Assembly: GCA_002396665.1 (NCBI GenBank)
Contig: DGYJ01000048.1
Location: forward strand, 13,636 to 23,042
DNA length: 9,407 bases
Source of the DNA: Bdellovibrionaceae bacterium UBA5009
GTDB taxonomy: Bacteria > Bdellovibrionota > Bdellovibrionia > Bdellovibrionales > Bdellovibrionaceae
Direction: 5' to 3'
Shown: positions 6,400 through 9,407 of the stretch, in pieces
Numbering within the stretch: position 1 is the first letter of the stretch
Layout of the letters: each line of letters begins with the position of its first letter
Position numbers and translations under genes: made by a program
Notes under the pieces: generated by a model
What the model saw: only the letters and a program-made list of their open reading frames with translations
The model's database searches: none
Told to the model about the DNA's origin: nothing

Positions 6400-7313
6400 G
6401 TTATAAAGCCGGATTTGTAGGTCTTATTGGTCAACCCAACGCAGGTAAAAGCACCTTGATGAATTTTTTGGTCAACGAAAAAGTGGCTATTGTTTCTGCA
6501 AAACCACAAACAACACGTCGAAGATCCTTGGGAATACTTTCAACAAAAGAAGGCCAGGTTGTTTTCGTTGATGCCCCGGGATTGGTTCAAGCCCATAAAG
6601 GTTTGAATGGATTTTTGGCGCAAGAAGCTGAAGATGTTATAGGTTCAAGTGATGTGCTTTGGGCTGTTGTCAGTGTTGATGAAGCCCAGGCTGAAGATGC
6701 TGAAAAAGTCATAGAGCTTGTTGCAAAACAAGGAAAGCCTTGGATGGGTATTATCACCAAAGTGGATTTAAAAGAGAAATCCCATCGTGTGATGATTATT
6801 AAAGATATGATCGAAAAGAAGGGTGCTAAATGTTTTTCTTTATCGGTCAAATCCGATGATAAAGAACTGGATGAAGAGCGAAAAATTTTAATTGATGAAG
6901 TGATGGCCTTATTGCCTGAAAGCAAAGCTCCACTTTATGATTCAGAGCTTTTTACGCCAGACACTGTTCGCTATTTGAGTGCTGAAATTGTTCGCGAAAA
7001 ATGTTTTGAATTTTTACATCAAGAGATTCCATACTCGCTTGCGGTCAGAGTGATGAAGTTCGATGAAGAGGGTCACAATATTCCGCACTTGTCTTTTGAA
7101 ATTATTGTTTCAAAAGAAAACCACAAATCCATTGTGATTGGCCAAAAAGGTCAAATGATTAAGCAAATCGGGATGGAAGCCCGTCGCGAAATCGAAAAAT
7201 TAATGGGTGAAAAAATATTTTTAGAATTGCATGTGTCTTATAAAGAAAATTGGTTTGAGCAAAAATCTACTATGAAGGAACTGGGCTATGTCGTTGATGA
7301 CCGTAAGAAATGA
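6396..7313 (+). CDS. era: GTPase Era, 30S ribosome assembly
   Basis: Ras-like GTPase with a KH domain that binds 16S rRNA near its 3' end and acts in 30S maturation. Its 305 residues are the normal length. G1 is GQPNAGKST (12-20), G2 lies around TTRRR (39-43), G3 is DAPG (59-62), and G4 is TKVD (121-124), with Thr in place of the usual Asn. G5 is hard to place; SLSVKSD (148-154) is the likely stretch and lacks the usual SA pair. The KH domain is at about 200-300, with the loop IVIGQKGQMIKQIG (236-249). The start is GTG, overlapping the rnc stop by four bases, with AGGAG five bases upstream. Placement between rnc and der ties it to ribosome biogenesis. Confidence 0.96.
   Translation: MSYKAGFVGLIGQPNAGKSTLMNFLVNEKVAIVSAKPQTTRRRSLGILSTKEGQVVFVDAPGLVQAHKGLNGFLAQEAEDVIGSSDVLWAVVSVDEAQAEDAEKVIELVAKQGKPWMGIITKVDLKEKSHRVMIIKDMIEKKGAKCFSLSVKSDDKELDEERKILIDEVMALLPESKAPLYDSELFTPDTVRYLSAEIVREKCFEFLHQEIPYSLAVRVMKFDEEGHNIPHLSFEIIVSKENHKSIVIGQKGQMIKQIGMEARREIEKLMGEKIFLELHVSYKENWFEQKSTMKELGYVVDDRKK
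7275..7280 (+). promoter_or_regulatory. Ribosome binding site deciding the der start
   Basis: AAGGAA lies seven bases before the ATG at 7288 but sixteen before the alternative in-frame ATG at 7297. It favours the upstream start, giving a 26-base overlap with era. Confidence 0.55.
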
Positions 7314-8628
7314 TTCTAAAGTGGCCATCATTGGACGTCCCAATGTTGGCAAGTCGACGTTATTTAATATTTTAACTGATACGCGAAAATCCGTTGTGAA
7401 AAATCAACCCGGGGTGACTCGGGATATTCTTATTCACCCAGTGAGCATTTGGGGAAAAAGTTTTGATTTGATCGATACGGGTGGGATCACAGAATCCCAG
7501 GATTTATTTTCGCAAATGATTCGTGAGTCTGTGAAAGATTTTTTGCATTCTGTGGATTTGATCATCGCTGTGATGGATGGGCGCACGGGAATGCTTCCAG
7601 AAGATCGCGATATCATCAAGCTGATCAAGCAAACTGGTAAAGAATTTTTACTTGTGATCAATAAAGTCGATAAGGCCCACGAAGAAGAAATTGCCAAGGC
7701 CGATTTTTATGAATTTGGTGTGGATATTATTTCTTCTTCGTTCGAGCAGCGTCGCGGGGTTTCGGACATTTTAGAATGGATCACAAATCGTCTACCCGAT
7801 GTTCAAGAAGAAAAAGCTGAAAGCTTTAATATTGCCATTGTCGGCAAACCCAATGTTGGAAAAAGTTCTTTGTGCAATGCTTTGCTGGGGTCATCACGAA
7901 TGTTGGTCAGTGATGTGGCTGGTACAACAGTTGATGCAGTGGATACTCCATTTGAATGGAACGGAAAGCAGTATGTGCTTGTAGATACGGCAGGCTTACG
8001 ACGATCTTCAAAACGCGAAGAAGATGTGGAAATTATTTCTGCATTTAAATCCCAAGAGGCTATTCGCAGAGCCAATCTGGTTTTGTTGGTCGTGGATTCG
8101 GTGATGGGGCCCACAGAACAAGATGCAAAAATTATGGCCAGCATTTTAGATGACCACAAGGGTGTGATTCTTGTGGCGAATAAATCGGATTTGGCTAAGG
8201 ATCAGGTTCCAGAGTTTCGTAAAAAATTTAAAGAGCAAGTTCAACAAAACTTTCATTTCTTTGAAGATGTCTTTGTGGTTTTCACAAGTGCGAAAACTAA
8301 ACATGGATTTGATGAATTGCTTCAAATGATCGAAACTGTTCGCGAAAAAATCAATATGCGAATCACCACTTCAGATCTGAATGATTTCTTTTTTGAAACG
8401 ATTCGTAAAGCACCAGCCCCGGTTTATGCTACAACCAATGTGAAATTTTATTATTTGACCCAGACTTATCAAAAGCCCCCGGCTTTTATTGCCTTTGCCA
8501 ATCATCCCGATGGTGTCACCCCGGCTTATCGCAGGTTTTTGATGAAAAATATCAAAGACAAATTTGATTTGCAGGGCATACCTGTTCGAATCTTTTGTAT
8601 GAAATCACGACGTGGTGGAGAGTCCTAA
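7288..8628 (+). CDS. der: GTPase Der (EngA), tandem G domains, 50S ribosome assembly
   Basis: Essential GTPase of large-subunit assembly, unique in having two consecutive G domains. The protein has 446 residues, in the usual range. Domain 1 shows G1 GRPNVGKST (16-24), PGVTRD (41-46), G3 DTGG (63-66) and G4 NKVD (125-128). Domain 2 shows G1 GKPNVGKSS (186-194), AGTT (221-224), G3 DTAG (233-236) and G4 NKSD (298-301). The two are joined by an acidic, lysine-containing linker around 171-180. The C-terminal KH-like domain (about 350-446) ends in PVRIFCMKSRRGGES with a basic tail, as expected. The ATG at 7288 lies 26 bases inside era and has AAGGAA seven bases upstream; the ATG at 7297 is the alternative and would remove only three residues. 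All nucleotide-binding motifs look intact, so the gene should be functional. Confidence 0.97.
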   Translation: MSLMTVRNDSKVAIIGRPNVGKSTLFNILTDTRKSVVKNQPGVTRDILIHPVSIWGKSFDLIDTGGITESQDLFSQMIRESVKDFLHSVDLIIAVMDGRTGMLPEDRDIIKLIKQTGKEFLLVINKVDKAHEEEIAKADFYEFGVDIISSSFEQRRGVSDILEWITNRLPDVQEEKAESFNIAIVGKPNVGKSSLCNALLGSSRMLVSDVAGTTVDAVDTPFEWNGKQYVLVDTAGLRRSSKREEDVEIISAFKSQEAIRRANLVLLVVDSVMGPTEQDAKIMASILDDHKGVILVANKSDLAKDQVPEFRKKFKEQVQQNFHFFEDVFVVFTSAKTKHGFDELLQMIETVREKINMRITTSDLNDFFFETIRKAPAPVYATTNVKFYYLTQTYQKPPAFIAFANHPDGVTPAYRRFLMKNIKDKFDLQGIPVRIFCMKSRRGGES

Positions 8629-9407
8629 ATGAATAGGCAGTCATGGCGAACCCGATTTGGTTTTTATATTTTAGCCATGGGTTCGGCCTTTGGCTTAGGA
8701 AATATTTGGCGTTTTCCTTACATTGTTGGCGAAAATGGTGGCGGCGCCTTTGTGCTTTTGTATGTCTTACTTTCCATGACTGTCGGACTGACTTTATTGA
8801 TTGCTGAATTGATGTTTGGTCAGGCCACTCGTAAGTCTGTGGTCATGGCCACGGCCCAGCTGTTTCCGCATCGTGCGCAGTGGTCACGGGTGCTTAGTTA
8901 TTTCCCCTTGGTGTTAAGTCTAGTTGTACTTTCCTATTATTCGGTGATTACGGGTTGGGTCTTGCATTTTATGTCCCAGTTCGCGGTGTATTTTATCAGT
9001 AAGCCTGATTACACCCAGGGCTCTTTATCTGTGTTAATGAAAAGTGGGGGCTTGCAGTGGGGATTGGCTTCGGTTCATATTTTAATTTCCATGGTCATCG
9101 CGATTAAAGGTCTGCAAGATGGGGTCGAGCGGTGGATTGGCTGGTTGATGCCTTTTTTTACTGTGATTGTTTTGTCGCTGATTTATCAATCAATTTCAAT
9201 GACCGAAACTGCCGATGTGCTTCGGGTTTTATTTTATCCAGACTTTTCAAAACTGACTATGGGATCTTTAAATCATGCCATAGGACACGTTTTCTTTACA
9301 TTATCTGTTGGTTTTGGAACCTTGATTACATTCGGCAGTTATATTAAGGCCGATCAGCATGTGCCGACGCTGGGATTTCGCGTGACACTTTTTGATATGA
9401 TCGTGTC
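8629..9407 (+). CDS. Sodium-dependent transporter, SLC6/NSS family (3' end beyond window)
   Basis: Inner-membrane Na+-coupled symporter, most likely for an amino acid; the substrate cannot be read from the sequence. The visible 259 residues are open to the window edge, about half of a typical 440-500-residue bacterial member. The family signature is clear in TM1: WRTRFGFYILAMG, then GLGNIWRFP (22-30), then ENGGGAF (35-41), as in LeuT. Further segments are TM2 (about 40-63), TM3 (about 92-118, with YYSVITGW), a reentrant KGLQDGVERW region (160-169), TM5 (about 170-188) and TM6 FFTLSVGFG (232-240), which in LeuT lines the substrate and sodium sites. The ATG directly follows the der TAA, with GGAG eight bases upstream inside der, so it looks co-transcribed with the RNA-maturation genes although its role is unrelated. 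Confidence 0.9.
   Translation, partial: MNRQSWRTRFGFYILAMGSAFGLGNIWRFPYIVGENGGGAFVLLYVLLSMTVGLTLLIAELMFGQATRKSVVMATAQLFPHRAQWSRVLSYFPLVLSLVVLSYYSVITGWVLHFMSQFAVYFISKPDYTQGSLSVLMKSGGLQWGLASVHILISMVIAIKGLQDGVERWIGWLMPFFTVIVLSLIYQSISMTETADVLRVLFYPDFSKLTMGSLNHAIGHVFFTLSVGFGTLITFGSYIKADQHVPTLGFRVTLFDMIV

Noticed and set aside
7288..8628. Two similar GTPase stretches in der, read at first as a possible tandem gene duplication.
   Set aside because: Tandem G domains are the normal architecture of Der/EngA.
1..9407. tRNA or rRNA genes, CRISPR arrays, insertion-sequence ends, attachment sites or phage genes.
   Set aside because: No cloverleaf-like sequence, regularly spaced repeats, transposase or integrase frames were seen; coding sequence fills almost the whole window.

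Overview
The window looks like a piece of the chromosome of a Gram-negative bacterium of moderate to low G+C content. Gene order and protein style (overlapping tRNA-modification, rnc, era and der genes, many short lineage-specific substitutions) suggest a Bdellovibrionota or other 'deltaproteobacterial' lineage. That placement is an inference from general impression, not from a marker search. I see no mobile element, CRISPR array, rRNA or tRNA gene.

Layout: (1) positions 1-598, plus strand: a rhomboid-family intramembrane serine protease whose 5' end lies at or beyond the window edge. (2) 595-2028, minus strand: a 477-residue protein of unrecognised family with two folded ends joined by a long acidic, Ser/Thr/Pro-rich linker. 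Its stop codon overlaps the rhomboid stop codon, and a strong hairpin just past the rhomboid stop lies inside its coding end. (3) 2029-2118: the only intergenic gap, a 90-bp divergent control region with a perfect 16-bp palindrome followed by seven T. (4) 2119 to the window end, plus strand: seven tightly packed genes with no gap: a NifS/IscS-type cysteine desulfurase, mnmA, mtaB, rnc, era, der, and the start of an SLC6/NSS sodium-coupled transporter that runs off the window.

The run of seven genes behaves like one operon: ATGA or GTGA overlaps at three junctions, 16- and 26-base overlaps at two, and TAA directly abutting ATG at the last. Its logic is RNA maturation and translation. The desulfurase releases sulfur from cysteine; MnmA uses it for 2-thiouridine at tRNA position 34; MtaB methylthiolates t6A37 with radical-SAM chemistry; RNase III processes rRNA and other double-stranded RNA; Era and Der are GTPases of 30S and 50S ribosome assembly. 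The desulfurase-mnmA coupling recalls the dedicated YrvO-MnmA pair of Bacillus subtilis.

The points most worth a second look are a serine where RNase III normally has a metal-ligand aspartate, the palindrome plus T-run before the operon, the two-domain protein of unknown function, and the terminator-like hairpin hidden in an opposing gene. Most of the window is ordinary housekeeping sequence, and I do not claim a new system.
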